64,000 bases of DNA, from assembly GCA_903823025.1 (NCBI GenBank), contig CAIJRK010000073.1, forward strand, positions 50,616 through 114,615, given 5' to 3'. This DNA comes from an uncultured beta proteobacterium (lineage in GTDB: Bacteria > Pseudomonadota > Gammaproteobacteria > Burkholderiales > Burkholderiaceae_C). The position numbers were made by a program, and so were the translations under genes. Under the pieces are notes generated by a model. That model searched no databases. It was given only the letters and a program-made list of their open reading frames with translations, and was not told where the DNA came from. This document shows, piece after piece, positions 25,528-34,367 of the stretch. Position 1 is the stretch's first letter. Each line of letters opens with the position of its first letter.

Positions 25528-26475
25528 ATGACCGGATACTTTACCCACCGCGATTGTTGGAAGCACGAAATGGGCGCGGGTCACCCCGAATGCCCCGAAC
25601 GGCTTGACGCTATCGAAGATCGTTTATTAAGCTCGGGGCTAGAAGTCGCCCTGGATCGACGAGAGGCGCCGATTGCGCCTTTGAACGACATTGAGTTGGC
25701 GCATGGTCGCCGCTATGTCAACGCTTTACGGGGCTTGAGTGAGGGCCTGAAAGAAGAAATTCTGGCTGGCGGTCCCGCCCACGCCCAAGTTGACCCCGAC
25801 ACTTCCATTAACGTCCACACATGGGATGCCGCGCTGCGCTCTGCAGGCGCCGTGCTGGCCGCCACCGACGCCGTCATTGCGGGTGAAATGCCCAACGCTT
25901 TTTGTTCAGTTCGCCCGCCGGGACACCACGCCAGCCGCGACAAGGCCGGGGGCTTCTGCTTTTTCAACAATGTGGCGATTGCCGCCAAATACGCGCTGGA
26001 ACGCCACGGCCTGAAAAAAGTAGCGATTGTTGACTTTGATGTGCATCACGGCAATGGCACCGAAGACATCGTGGCGGGCGATTCGCGCATTTTGATGGTG
26101 AGTTTTTACCAACATCCGTTCTATCCCCTGGATTATGTTCACTCGCAGGCCAGTAATCTGGTCAATATGCCGGTGCCGGCGTACACCAAAGGCATGGAAG
26201 TGCGTGAGTTGATCGAAAGCACCTGGATGCCTCGGCTGGAAAATTTTGCACCCGAGATGATTTTTATCAGCGCCGGGTTTGACGCGCACCGTGAAGACGA
26301 CATGGGCCAGATGGGCCTGGTTGAGCAAGATTACGCCTGGATCACCCAGCGCATCAAAGATGTGGCACGGCGTCATGCCAAGGGCCGCATCGTGTCTTGT
26401 CTTGAAGGTGGTTACGCTTTAAGCGCGCTGGGGCGCAGTGTGGAGGCGCATATTCGGGTACTGGCGGATGTCTAG
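25528..26475 (+). CDS. Histone deacetylase-like amidohydrolase
   Basis: Zn-dependent deacetylase of the arginase/deacetylase fold, probably acting on an acetylated small molecule or polyamine, as bacterial homologues do. The 315 residues contain GHPECPERL near the N-terminus, the tandem His in RPPGHHAS, FCFFNNVAIAA, the metal site DFDVHHGNGTEDI and SAGFDAH. The ATG at 25528 is preferred over a GTG two codons upstream. The mechanosensitive channel gene overlaps its stop by 8 bp. Confidence 0.88.
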   Translation: MTGYFTHRDCWKHEMGAGHPECPERLDAIEDRLLSSGLEVALDRREAPIAPLNDIELAHGRRYVNALRGLSEGLKEEILAGGPAHAQVDPDTSINVHTWDAALRSAGAVLAATDAVIAGEMPNAFCSVRPPGHHASRDKAGGFCFFNNVAIAAKYALERHGLKKVAIVDFDVHHGNGTEDIVAGDSRILMVSFYQHPFYPLDYVHSQASNLVNMPVPAYTKGMEVRELIESTWMPRLENFAPEMIFISAGFDAHREDDMGQMGLVEQDYAWITQRIKDVARRHAKGRIVSCLEGGYALSALGRSVEAHIRVLADV

Positions 26476-27733
26476 TGTCCCGATGAAAAATCTCGATGAC
26501 TGGGTGAGCGCGCTAACCCAGCCTGCGGCCTTGATGGAGTTGGGGTCGCTGGTTTTATGCGCTTTGTTAGCCTGGTTCATCGCCTCGCTGGTCTGTCGGG
26601 CGGTGGGTGCGCGGGGCAGTTCGTCCATCATGTTTGGTGAACGCATTGTGGATGGCGTGCTGTTCCCTTTGCTGCTGCTGTGCCTGACCTATGTCGCGCA
26701 GGCGTTCGTGGTGCGTTGGATTCCCCTAGCTGTTTTTAAAATCGCGCTGCCAATTTTGATTTCGTTGCTTGTGATTCGACTGGGGGTCAAAGTGTTGCAG
26801 GTGGCGCTCCCCGATACGCCGCTGGTGCGTTTGCTTGAGCGCACGATCTCTTGGGTAGCTTGGGCGGCGGCGGCGTTGTGGCTCAGTGGCTTGTTACCGC
26901 TCATTCTTGAAGAGCTTGACCAGATTACCTGGCGGGTAGGCAGCGCCACTCTTTCTATTCGTACCTTGATTGAAGGCGGTCTAACGGCATGTGCCGTGTT
27001 GATTGTGACCCTGTGGATTTCATCGGCCATTGAAGCGCGCTTACTGCGTTCAGTTAAAGGCAGCGAATTGTCTTTGCGCAAGGCGGCCAGTAACGCGACC
27101 CGGGCGCTGCTCATGTTTTTGGGCTTGTTGCTGACCTTGTCTGCCGTAGGTATTAATTTGTCAGCGCTCTCGGTTTTGGGAGGCGCCATTGGGGTCGGGG
27201 TTGGTTTTGGCTTGCAAAAGCTGGCCGCCAATTACGTCAGCGGTTTCGTGATTCTGGCCGAACGCAGTATGCGTATTGGCGACAACGTGCGGGTTGATAA
27301 CTTTGAGGGTGTCATCACGCAAATCAATGCCCGCTACACCGTCATTCGCTCACTGGGCGGGCGCGAATCCATTGTGCCCAACGAGATGTTGATTATCAAC
27401 CGAGTTGAAAATTTGTCGCTGGAGGACTCGCGGGTCTGGTTTTCCTCCGTGGTGTCGGTCGCCTATGACAGTGATGTGGATTTGGTGATGCGCTTGCTCA
27501 TTGAGGCGACCCTGAACCAGACTCGTGTGTTGCGCGACCCCGCACCTTCTGTGGCCTTGTCGTCTTTTGGGGCGGACGGGCTGGAATTCACGGTCGGGTA
27601 CTGGGTGGCTGACCCCGAGAACGGAAGCATGAGCCTGAGATCGTTGATCAACCTTGATATTCTTAAATCCTTGCGGGCGAACCAGATTGAAATTCCTTTT
27701 CCACAGCGTGTGGTGCACACGCGGGCGGTATGA
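26468..27733 (+). CDS. MscS-family mechanosensitive ion channel
   Basis: A 421-residue channel with about six hydrophobic helices. The pore helix is GGAIGVGVGFGLQKLAANYV, the Gly/Ala-rich MscS TM3. It is followed by the beta domain (ERSMRIGDNVRVDNFEG and RYTVIRSLGGRESIVPNE) and a C-terminal alpha/beta domain. The longer N-terminal region than E. coli MscS places it among larger MscS-like proteins. It probably releases solutes on hypo-osmotic shock. The ATG at 26468 overlaps the previous stop; a GTG at 26438 and an ATG at 26483 are alternatives. Expression is likely coupled to the deacetylase gene. Confidence 0.85.
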   Translation: MSSVPMKNLDDWVSALTQPAALMELGSLVLCALLAWFIASLVCRAVGARGSSSIMFGERIVDGVLFPLLLLCLTYVAQAFVVRWIPLAVFKIALPILISLLVIRLGVKVLQVALPDTPLVRLLERTISWVAWAAAALWLSGLLPLILEELDQITWRVGSATLSIRTLIEGGLTACAVLIVTLWISSAIEARLLRSVKGSELSLRKAASNATRALLMFLGLLLTLSAVGINLSALSVLGGAIGVGVGFGLQKLAANYVSGFVILAERSMRIGDNVRVDNFEGVITQINARYTVIRSLGGRESIVPNEMLIINRVENLSLEDSRVWFSSVVSVAYDSDVDLVMRLLIEATLNQTRVLRDPAPSVALSSFGADGLEFTVGYWVADPENGSMSLRSLINLDILKSLRANQIEIPFPQRVVHTRAV

Positions 27734-27754
27734 AAAATACCGGTTTCATGAGGC

Positions 27755-27780
27755 TATAATTTTTAAAGCACGACCGTGCT
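27755..27780 (+). promoter_or_regulatory. Candidate -10 box with downstream inverted repeat, etf region
   Basis: A perfect TATAAT is at 27755-27760, with no good -35 at 16-18 bp. It is followed after 6 bp by AGCACG-AC-CGTGCT (27767-27780), a perfect 6-bp inverted repeat placed where a repressor would block initiation. This is about 150 bp upstream of etfB. Confidence 0.4.
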
Positions 27781-27851
27781 ATTTATGTTTTTGTTAGTTG
27801 ATTGTCGTGTCAACGACGCGTCTGTCAGGTGAGGCAGCATAAAATCCAAGG

Positions 27852-27867
27852 TTGACGTGCACGTCAA
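27852..27867. promoter_or_regulatory. 16-bp perfect palindrome upstream of etfB
   Basis: TTGACGTGCACGTCAA is its own reverse complement and lies 63 bp before the etfB ATG. Its first six bases also resemble a -35 hexamer. Palindromes of this general form have been described for MerR-family LiuR-type regulators of branched-chain amino acid and acyl-CoA catabolism in proteobacteria. I recall the resemblance but cannot confirm the consensus here. Confidence 0.55.
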
Positions 27868-27930
27868 TTGAATTGCCGTAAGCACCAAGCAGATCACTGT
27901 ATTTATTAATAACTATCTGGAGTCAAAACA

Positions 27931-28683
27931 ATGAAAGTCCTGGTCGCAGTTAAGCGCGTGGTGGACTACAACGTCAAAGTTCGCGTCAAGTCGGACAACA
28001 CGGGTGTAGATATCGCCAATGTCAAAATGAGCATGAACCCTTTTGACGAAATTGCTATTGAAGAAGCCGTTCGCCTGAAAGAAAAAGGCGTTGTTACCGA
28101 AATCATCGCCGTCTCGGCAGGCGTCACGCAGTGCCAGGAAACCTTGCGCACCGCCATGGCTATTGGCGCAGACCGCGCCATCCTGGTCGAAACCACCGAA
28201 GAACTGCAGCCTTTGGCCGTTGCCAAGTTGCTCAAGGCGCTGGTGGACAAAGAGCAACCCGGCCTGATCATTCTGGGCAAACAAGCCATTGACGACGACA
28301 GCAACCAGACCGGCCAGATGCTTGCCGCTTTGGCCGATTTGCCGCAAGCCACGTTTGCCAGCAAGGTCGTCATTGCCGATGGCAAAGCATCTGTGACGCG
28401 TGAGATCGACGGTGGACTGGAAATTCTTTCGATTCAACTGCCCGCCGTTATCACCGCCGATTTGCGTTTGAATGAGCCACGCTATGTCACCTTGCCCAAC
28501 ATCATGAAGGCCAAGAAAAAACAGCTTGAGATTTTTAAACCAGAAGATCTCGGTGTGGATGTGACGCCGCGTCTGAAGACCCTGAAAGTCTCGGAGCCGC
28601 CACAACGCAGCGCCGGTATCAAAGTACCAGACGTTGCCGCGCTAGTCGAAAAACTCAAGAACGAAGCCAAGGTGATCGCATGA
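27931..28683 (+). CDS. etfB: Electron transfer flavoprotein beta subunit
   Basis: The small ETF subunit (250 residues) binds AMP and, with EtfA, carries electrons from acyl-CoA dehydrogenases to ETF-ubiquinone oxidoreductase. [20 protein letters not shown] is the family N-terminus; [19 protein letters not shown] and [14 protein letters not shown] are typical. The recognition loop region with [19 protein letters not shown] is complete. GGAG lies about 9 nt before the ATG. It overlaps etfA by 4 bp (ATGA), so stoichiometric translation is expected. Confidence 0.96.
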   Translation: MKVLVAVKRVVDYNVKVRVKSDNTGVDIANVKMSMNPFDEIAIEEAVRLKEKGVVTEIIAVSAGVTQCQETLRTAMAIGADRAILVETTEELQPLAVAKLLKALVDKEQPGLIILGKQAIDDDSNQTGQMLAALADLPQATFASKVVIADGKASVTREIDGGLEILSIQLPAVITADLRLNEPRYVTLPNIMKAKKKQLEIFKPEDLGVDVTPRLKTLKVSEPPQRSAGIKVPDVAALVEKLKNEAKVIA

Positions 28684-29612
28684 CCTCATTAGTAATTGCT
28701 GAACATGACAACGCAACCCTTAAGGTTGCCACGCTCAACGCCGTGACGGCTGCCGCGCAATGTGGCGGCGACGTTCATGTGCTGGTCGCGGGCGCAAACG
28801 CGGGCGCTGCCGCCAGCGCTGCTGCACAAATTGCCGGTGTCAGTCAAGTGCTGCACGCCGACCATGACGCTTTTGCTCACGGTTTGGCTGAAAACGTCAC
28901 CGCGCAGGTGGTGGCTTTAGCCGCAAATTACAGCCATATTTTGTTTGCTGCCACCGCGTCGGGCAAAAACATTGCCCCCCGCGTTGCCGCTAAATTGGAT
29001 GTCGCGCAGATTTCTGACATCACGCAGGTGGACAGCCCTGACACGTTTGAGCGCCCCATTTATGCTGGTAACGCCATTGCCGTCGTGCAGAGTCTGGACA
29101 AAATCAAGGTGTTAACCGTGCGCACAACCGGCTTTGATGCCGCACCCGCCACGGGCGGCTCGGCAGTCGTTGAGGTCGTGAGTGCTGTCGCGGCCACTGA
29201 CAAGACGACTTTTGTCAGCAGCGAAATCGCCAAGAACGACCGGCCTGAATTAACCGCCGCCAAGATCATCGTCAGCGGTGGTCGGGGTCTGGGTTCCCAA
29301 GAGAAGTTCATCGAAGTTTTGACGCCGCTGGCCGACAAACTCGGCGCTGCTTTGGGTGCCTCACGCGCGGCGGTGGACGCAGGTTATGCGCCTAACGACT
29401 GGCAAGTGGGCCAGACCGGCAAGATCGTGGCGCCACAGTTGTATATCGCTGCGGGTATCTCCGGCGCCATTCAGCATTTGGCGGGCATGAAGGACTCCAA
29501 GGTTATCGTTGCCATTAACAAAGATCCCGAAGCCCCGATTTTTTCGGTGGCCGATTACGGTCTTGAAGCGGATCTGTTTGTCGCAGTGCCTGCGTTAGTC
29601 GCAGCGCTTTAA
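28680..29612 (+). CDS. etfA: Electron transfer flavoprotein alpha subunit
   Basis: FAD-binding ETF subunit of 310 residues. The C-terminal FAD domain is clear: [43 protein letters not shown], then [19 protein letters not shown] and [17 protein letters not shown]. It is translated from an ATGA overlap with etfB. A terminator-like hairpin follows 10 bp after the stop, but the acyl-CoA dehydrogenase gene downstream is a probable electron donor to this ETF. Confidence 0.96.
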   Translation: MTSLVIAEHDNATLKVATLNAVTAAAQCGGDVHVLVAGANAGAAASAAAQIAGVSQVLHADHDAFAHGLAENVTAQVVALAANYSHILFAATASGKNIAPRVAAKLDVAQISDITQVDSPDTFERPIYAGNAIAVVQSLDKIKVLTVRTTGFDAAPATGGSAVVEVVSAVAATDKTTFVSSEIAKNDRPELTAAKIIVSGGRGLGSQEKFIEVLTPLADKLGAALGASRAAVDAGYAPNDWQVGQTGKIVAPQLYIAAGISGAIQHLAGMKDSKVIVAINKDPEAPIFSVADYGLEADLFVAVPALVAAL

Positions 29613-29622
29613 GCCAGACGAC

Positions 29623-29653
29623 AAAAAGGCATCGCGTGCGGTGTCTTTTTTTT
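29623..29653 (+). terminator. Intrinsic terminator after etfA
   Basis: AAAAAGGCATCGC and the arm ending GTGTCTTTTT form a stem with two G-U pairs and a short loop, ending in a run of eight Ts. It separates etfBA from the acyl-CoA dehydrogenase gene 55 bp downstream, either as a full or partial stop. Confidence 0.7.
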
Positions 29654-29708
29654 CGCGCTGATCATGCTGATCAATTAGCGCATTTTTAATGATTCATTCG
29701 GAGACGCC

Positions 29709-31499
29709 ATGAGCTACGTTGCCCCCCTTAAAGATATGTTTTTCAACATCAAAAATCTGGCTGATATTGAGCAAATCGCTCAAATGCCAGGTTTTGAAGA
29801 TGCTGGTTTTGATACGGCCCAAGCCGTGCTGGAAGAAGCCGCCAAGTTCAATGAAGGCGTGTTGAGTCCTTTGAACTGGGAAGGCGACAAAAATCCAACC
29901 AGCTGGCGCGACGGCGTCGTGACCGCCACGCCCGGTTTTAAAGAAGCCTTTGAGCAATTTGCCCAAGCTGGCTGGCAAGGCCTGCAACACCCCACCGATT
30001 TTGGCGGCCAAGGCTTGCCCAAGACCATCGGGGCCGCTGTTGGCGAAATGCAAAATTCGGCCAACATGAGCTTTGCCTTGTGCCCATTGTTGACCGACGG
30101 CGCGATTGAAGCGCTGCTGACCGCAGGTTCCGACGAACTGAAAGCCACCTACCTTGAAAACCTGGTGAGCGGCAAATGGACCGGCACCATGAACCTGACC
30201 GAACCCCAAGCCGGTAGCGACTTGGCTGCTGTGCGCACGCGCGCCGAGCCGCAAGAAGACGGTGCTTATAAAGTGTTTGGCACCAAGATTTACATCACGT
30301 GGGGCGAACACGACATGGCCGAGAACATCGTCCATTTGGTGCTGGCCCGCGTCAGCGGCGCGCCTGAAGGCGTGAAGGGCATCAGCCTGTTTGTGGTGCC
30401 TAAATTCATGGTGAATCCAGATGGTTCACTGGGCGCGCGCAACGATGTACATTGCGTCAGCATCGAGCACAAGATGGGCATTAAGGCCAGCCCGACGGCG
30501 GTGCTGCAATTTGGCGATCATGGCGGCGCCATCGGTTATCTGGTCGGTCAGGAAAACCGGGGCCTGGAATACATGTTCATCATGATGAACGCGGCCCGCT
30601 TTGGTGTCGGTGTTCAAGGCATTGCGATTGCCGAGCGCGCTTACCAAACAGCGGTTACCTTCGCCAAAGAGCGTGTGCAAAGCCGCCCGGTAGATGGCTC
30701 GTTGCCCGCCAGCGGCCCAATTATTCATCACCCCGACGTCAAGCGTATGTTGATGACGATGCGCGCCTATGTTGAAGGTTGCCGCGCTATGGCCACGGTC
30801 GCTGCTGCCGCTTATGACGCGTCGCATTACCACGTCGATGCCGATGTTCGCAAGCAAAACCTCACGTTTTATGAATTCATGGTGCCGCTGATCAAGGGTT
30901 ACAGCACCGAGATGAGTTTGGAAGTGACCTCACTGGGCGTGCAAGTGCACGGCGGCATGGGCTACATCGAAGAAACTGGTTGCGCGCAGTATTACCGCGA
31001 TGCCAAGATTCTCACCATCTACGAAGGCACCACCGCCATTCAGGCTAACGACTTGGTCGGTCGCAAAACAGCGCGTGATGGCGGTCAAAACGCCAAAGCG
31101 CTGGCGGCACAAATTGAAGCCACGGAAGCGTTGTTGATTCAAAGCGGCAGCGCCGATGCGTTGGCTGTTGCCAAGCGCCTGAAAGCTGCCCGCGAAGCCT
31201 TTGTCGATGTGGTGAACTTTGTCGCCGCCAACACCAAAACCAGCCCCAACGCTGTGTTTTCAGGCAGCGTGCCTTACCTTATGCTGGCCGGTAACTTGAT
31301 GGCGGGTTGGCAGTTAGCGCGCTCGCTCTTGTTGGCGCAGGCCGAAGTCGCCAAGGGCGTGGACGTGTCTTTCATGAAAGCCAAGATCATCACGGCCCGC
31401 TTTTATGCCGACCACCTGTTGACCAAAGCGCCCGGGATGCGCGACGCCATTGTTGAAGGTGCTGAGAGTGTGACCGCACTGCCGCTGGACGCGTTCTAA
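29709..31499 (+). CDS. Acyl-CoA dehydrogenase (long, DmdC/FadE5-like)
   Basis: FAD-dependent acyl-CoA dehydrogenase of 596 residues, longer than the roughly 390-residue classical enzymes because of an N-terminal extension and a C-terminal acyl-CoA dehydrogenase-like domain. Visible motifs: MNLTEPQAGSDLAAVRTRA, the substrate-loop region ENRGLEYMF, QVHGGMGYIEETGCAQYYRDA and ILTIYEGTTAIQANDL with the likely catalytic Glu. Substrate is uncertain: 3-methylmercaptopropionyl-CoA-like or medium/long-chain acyl-CoA. GGAG precedes the ATG. ETF genes are directly upstream, consistent with electron transfer to them. Confidence 0.88.
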   Translation: MSYVAPLKDMFFNIKNLADIEQIAQMPGFEDAGFDTAQAVLEEAAKFNEGVLSPLNWEGDKNPTSWRDGVVTATPGFKEAFEQFAQAGWQGLQHPTDFGGQGLPKTIGAAVGEMQNSANMSFALCPLLTDGAIEALLTAGSDELKATYLENLVSGKWTGTMNLTEPQAGSDLAAVRTRAEPQEDGAYKVFGTKIYITWGEHDMAENIVHLVLARVSGAPEGVKGISLFVVPKFMVNPDGSLGARNDVHCVSIEHKMGIKASPTAVLQFGDHGGAIGYLVGQENRGLEYMFIMMNAARFGVGVQGIAIAERAYQTAVTFAKERVQSRPVDGSLPASGPIIHHPDVKRMLMTMRAYVEGCRAMATVAAAAYDASHYHVDADVRKQNLTFYEFMVPLIKGYSTEMSLEVTSLGVQVHGGMGYIEETGCAQYYRDAKILTIYEGTTAIQANDLVGRKTARDGGQNAKALAAQIEATEALLIQSGSADALAVAKRLKAAREAFVDVVNFVAANTKTSPNAVFSGSVPYLMLAGNLMAGWQLARSLLLAQAEVAKGVDVSFMKAKIITARFYADHLLTKAPGMRDAIVEGAESVTALPLDAF

Positions 31500-31533
31500 A
31501 GCGCCCGGCAGTTACTTTGTAATTTCTGAAAAT

Positions 31534-31563
31534 CACGGCTGATGTTTTTAAGAATCAGCCGTG
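31534..31563. repeat. 10-bp inverted repeat in the acyl-CoA dehydrogenase 3' region
   Basis: CACGGCTGAT and ATCAGCCGTG are perfect complements around a 10-nt loop. There is no T-run, so it is more likely an mRNA 3'-end stabiliser, Rho-linked stem or protein site than an intrinsic terminator. A second, T-tailed hairpin follows 46 bp later. Confidence 0.55.
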
Positions 31564-31609
31564 GTATTGTCGGAAAAAGCACTTGAGACTGCATTGAACG
31601 CTGTTTATT

Positions 31610-31634
31610 AATCCCGCTTAGGCGGGATTTTTTT
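31610..31634 (+). terminator. Intrinsic terminator between acyl-CoA dehydrogenase and nitronate monooxygenase genes
   Basis: AATCCCGC-TTAG-GCGGGATT is a perfect 8-bp stem with a 4-nt loop followed by a long T-run. It ends about 22 bp before the next ATG, so the following gene either has a promoter overlapping it or is expressed by read-through. Confidence 0.85.
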
Positions 31635-31656
31635 TGTCATAGTTACTGGAGACGCC

Positions 31657-32622
31657 ATGTCCAAGCTGCCCGCACCCCTGAACCGTTTGCCTTTCCCCGT
31701 GATTGGTTCGCCGTTGTTCATCATCAGCAACCCAAAACTGGTGATTGCCCAGTGCATAGCCGGTGTGGTGGGTTCCATGCCCGCACTTAACGCCCGCCCG
31801 GCAGAACAACTTGAAGCATGGCTTATCGAAATAACCGAGGCGCTTTCAAGCTACAACAAGGCCAATCCAGCGCAACCTCCCGCGCCTTTTGCCATTAACC
31901 AGATCGTTCACAAGAGCAACGACCGGCTGGAACATGACATGGCGATGTGCGTCAAATACAAGGTGCCGATCATCATCACCAGTTTGGGCGCGCGGGAAGA
32001 CATCAATGCCGCCGCGCACAGTTACGGCGGCGTGGTGCTGCATGACGTCATCAACAACAAGCACGCGCACAAAGCAATTGAAAAAGGTGCCGATGGATTG
32101 ATTGCCGTGGCCGCAGGCGCTGGCGGCCACGCGGGGGTGAAAAGTCCGTTTGCGCTCATCCAGGAAATTCGCCAGTGGTTTGATGGCCCACTGGTCTTGA
32201 GCGGTGCCATTTCTACCGGCGAGGCCGTGCTGGCCGCGCAAGCCATGGGCGCTGACTTTGCCTACATCGGTTCCGCCTTCATCGCCACCGAGGAAGCCCG
32301 GGCGGCAGAGGCTTACAAACAGGCGATTGTGGACAGCAACTCGGACGACATCGTTTACAGCAATCTTTTCACCGGTATCCACGGCAATTATTTGGCACCC
32401 AGTATTCGTAATGCGGGCATGGATCCCGATCACCTGCCCGAGAGCGATCCGAGCAAGATGGATTTTGGCGGCGATAAATCCAAAGCCTGGAAAGACATTT
32501 GGGGCTGCGGTCAAGGTATTGGCGCCGTCAATAAAATTCAAAGTACCGCCGACTACGTGGCCCAGCTTAAACGCGAGTACCACGCCGCACGCGAACGTTT
32601 GCTGGCAAAAAGTTACGTCTGA
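31657..32622 (+). CDS. Nitronate monooxygenase / 2-nitropropane dioxygenase family flavoprotein
   Basis: FMN-dependent TIM-barrel enzyme of 321 residues. NRLPFPVIGSPLFIISNP at the N-terminus, VIAQCIAGVVGSMPALNAR, a conserved H in QIVHKSND, GAGGHAG and the FMN-phosphate region GAISTGEAVLAAQAMGADFAYIGSAF mark the family. The usual activity is oxidation of nitronates; some members reduce enoyl groups instead. It starts at an ATG preceded by GGAG and its 3' end overlaps the convergent GST gene by 10 bp. Co-location with acyl-CoA dehydrogenase and etf genes is common in Comamonadaceae. Confidence 0.88.
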   Translation: MSKLPAPLNRLPFPVIGSPLFIISNPKLVIAQCIAGVVGSMPALNARPAEQLEAWLIEITEALSSYNKANPAQPPAPFAINQIVHKSNDRLEHDMAMCVKYKVPIIITSLGAREDINAAAHSYGGVVLHDVINNKHAHKAIEKGADGLIAVAAGAGGHAGVKSPFALIQEIRQWFDGPLVLSGAISTGEAVLAAQAMGADFAYIGSAFIATEEARAAEAYKQAIVDSNSDDIVYSNLFTGIHGNYLAPSIRNAGMDPDHLPESDPSKMDFGGDKSKAWKDIWGCGQGIGAVNKIQSTADYVAQLKREYHAARERLLAKSYV

Positions 32623-33302
32623 AATAACGGCGTTTCATCCGCGACCTGTGCGGGAAATAGCACCGGTTCCTGATTCGGTGCCCAGGGTAAAAATTTCGTC
32701 ATGACCTGCGCATAGGCAGACGAATTCTCAAATGCGTGAAGCCATAACTGCAACGCGGGCCAAGGCTGGCGGGCAAACCAGATCGGGTCGGTATGCGCAA
32801 ATTGACGTACAAATGGCGCAATCGCCATGTCAGCCAAGCATTCAAACTCACCTAACAAGTGACGATGTTCGCTGAGTTGCCGGTTAAGGTCGTTCAGAAA
32901 TTTTGCCCCTTGTGCCTGAGGTTCGTTGCCATCGGGCAAGCTAAAACGGTGGGGATATTTGTAGCGATCCAGATGGAATTTGAACTCGCCATCACACCGC
33001 GCCACCCATTGCAGCATTTGTTCCAGCGGCACGCCGTTGGCTTGCAGCCAGTGCTGCGGGTCATGGCAGCGCAAGGCCCACAGCATGATCTCCAGACTTT
33101 GCTCGATAACCTGTCCATCGGTTTGTACCAAGACCGGCACCGTTCCCTTGGCGGATGCTTGCAGCAAGGCCGCCGGTTTGCGGGCCAACACCACTTCACG
33201 CAACTCGCAGAGTTGCCCGCTAACGAACAGTGCCAAGCGCGCCCGCATCGCATAAGGGCAACGGCGAAAGGAATACAAAACGGGCGTGAGCGTTGTTGTC
33301 AT
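32613..33302 (-). CDS. Glutathione S-transferase family protein
   Basis: A 229-residue protein with a thioredoxin-like N-terminal domain (YSFRRCPYAMRARLALF, presumed active Cys near residue 14; KGTVPVLV with the cis-Pro; EQSLEIMLW) and a helical C-terminal half. CPYAMRARL resembles omega-type or thiol-transferase GSTs rather than tyrosine/serine classes. The ATG at 33300-33302 overlaps the trhO stop by 4 bases, making it the second gene of a coupled pair; the open frame itself extends 26 codons further upstream inside trhO. The substrate is unknown. Confidence 0.8.
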   Translation of the reverse strand: MTTTLTPVLYSFRRCPYAMRARLALFVSGQLCELREVVLARKPAALLQASAKGTVPVLVQTDGQVIEQSLEIMLWALRCHDPQHWLQANGVPLEQMLQWVARCDGEFKFHLDRYKYPHRFSLPDGNEPQAQGAKFLNDLNRQLSEHRHLLGEFECLADMAIAPFVRQFAHTDPIWFARQPWPALQLWLHAFENSSAYAQVMTKFLPWAPNQEPVLFPAQVADETPLFQT

Positions 33303-34255
33303 GCCAATGTTGACTTGGTTGGTTTTGGTAATGGCGTGCCAATGGGCGCTTGTTCTCCCCGGGTCTTGGCCAGTTCCCATTGCCGCTGGCGTTCACGGGC
33401 GCTATTTTTTTGAGTCTCGCTGGTCACGGCATGACATTTGGGACAACTCACGCCCGCTTCAAACAGCGGCGACGTGGTGTCGGCATCCTCTAGCGGTTGG
33501 CGACAGGCCCGGCACAAACCATGTTGGCCAGGAATCAAACCGTGGCCGACGGACACGCGCTCGTCAAACACAAAACACTGGCCTTGCCAGAGGCTTTGCG
33601 CCTGCGGCACGGTTTCCAGATAGTTAAGAATGCCGCCTTCTAGGTGATACACCTCGTCAAAACCTTGGGCACGCAAAAAAGCGGTGGACTTTTCACAGCG
33701 AATACCACCCGTGCAAAACATCGCCACCTTGGGCTTTTTGCCCGACGTCGGGTTCAACGCGGGCGCTTGTTGAACCCATTGCGGCAGCATGGCAAAACTC
33801 TTGATGTCCGGGTTGACCGCGCCCGCAAAGGTGCCAATGCCAACCTCGTAGTCGTTGCGCGTATCAATTACCACCACCTCGGGGTCGCTGATCAGCGCGT
33901 TCCAGTGCTGCGGCTTTACGTACTCGCCCGCCATCTGCGTGGGGCTGATGCCGGGCACGCCCAAGGTAACAATCTCGCGTTTGAGGCGCACCTTCATCCG
34001 GTAAAAAGGCGACTTGGCAGACCAGGCTTCCTTGTGTTGCAGATCACTGAAACGCGGGTCAAGCCGCAGAAATTCAAGTACCTTGCGCACGCCCGCTTGC
34101 GGCCCGGCAATTGTGCTGTTAATGCCTTCGGTCGCCAGCAAAATGATGCCTTTGACCTCGTTGGCTTCACAACAGGCCAATAACGGCGCTTTGAGATCAG
34201 CGAAGTCGGGCAGTTCGACAAACTTGTAAAAGGCGGCGGTCAGGAAGAAGGTCAT
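33299..34255 (-). CDS. trhO: tRNA uridine(34) hydroxylase, rhodanese domain (YceA)
   Basis: TrhO catalyses oxygen-dependent 5-hydroxylation of uridine 34 in tRNA, a wobble modification. The 318-residue frame from MTFFLTAAFYKFVELPDF has an N-terminal acylphosphatase-like domain, a rhodanese domain with the active Cys in MFCTGGIRCEKSTAFL (about residues 182-197), and a C-terminal Cys-rich tail (C-x2-C, then C-x2-C) that may bind zinc. The open frame begins 29 codons upstream but overlaps the dnaJ-side terminator, so the internal ATG is chosen. The stop overlaps the GST start. Confidence 0.88.
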   Translation of the reverse strand: MTFFLTAAFYKFVELPDFADLKAPLLACCEANEVKGIILLATEGINSTIAGPQAGVRKVLEFLRLDPRFSDLQHKEAWSAKSPFYRMKVRLKREIVTLGVPGISPTQMAGEYVKPQHWNALISDPEVVVIDTRNDYEVGIGTFAGAVNPDIKSFAMLPQWVQQAPALNPTSGKKPKVAMFCTGGIRCEKSTAFLRAQGFDEVYHLEGGILNYLETVPQAQSLWQGQCFVFDERVSVGHGLIPGQHGLCRACRQPLEDADTTSPLFEAGVSCPKCHAVTSETQKNSARERQRQWELAKTRGEQAPIGTPLPKPTKSTLA

Positions 34256-34290
34256 ACAAGGGGCTTTAAATTCATGAAAAAGTTCGGCAT

Positions 34291-34332
34291 AAAAAATGCC
34301 GCGATCTCTTGGATGAGATTCGCGGCATTTTG
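34291..34332 (-). terminator. Strong bidirectional-looking terminator after dnaJ
   Basis: AAAATGCCGCGA plus TCTC pair with GAGA plus TCGCGGCATTTT around a short TTGGAT loop, a stem of about 16 bp with A/T tracts on both sides. It lies 36 bp after the dnaJ stop and should end the dnaK-dnaJ transcript before trhO. Confidence 0.8.
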
Positions 34333-34367
34333 GGAGGGTCACTTAGGGGGACGCCGGAGGAGCCATT

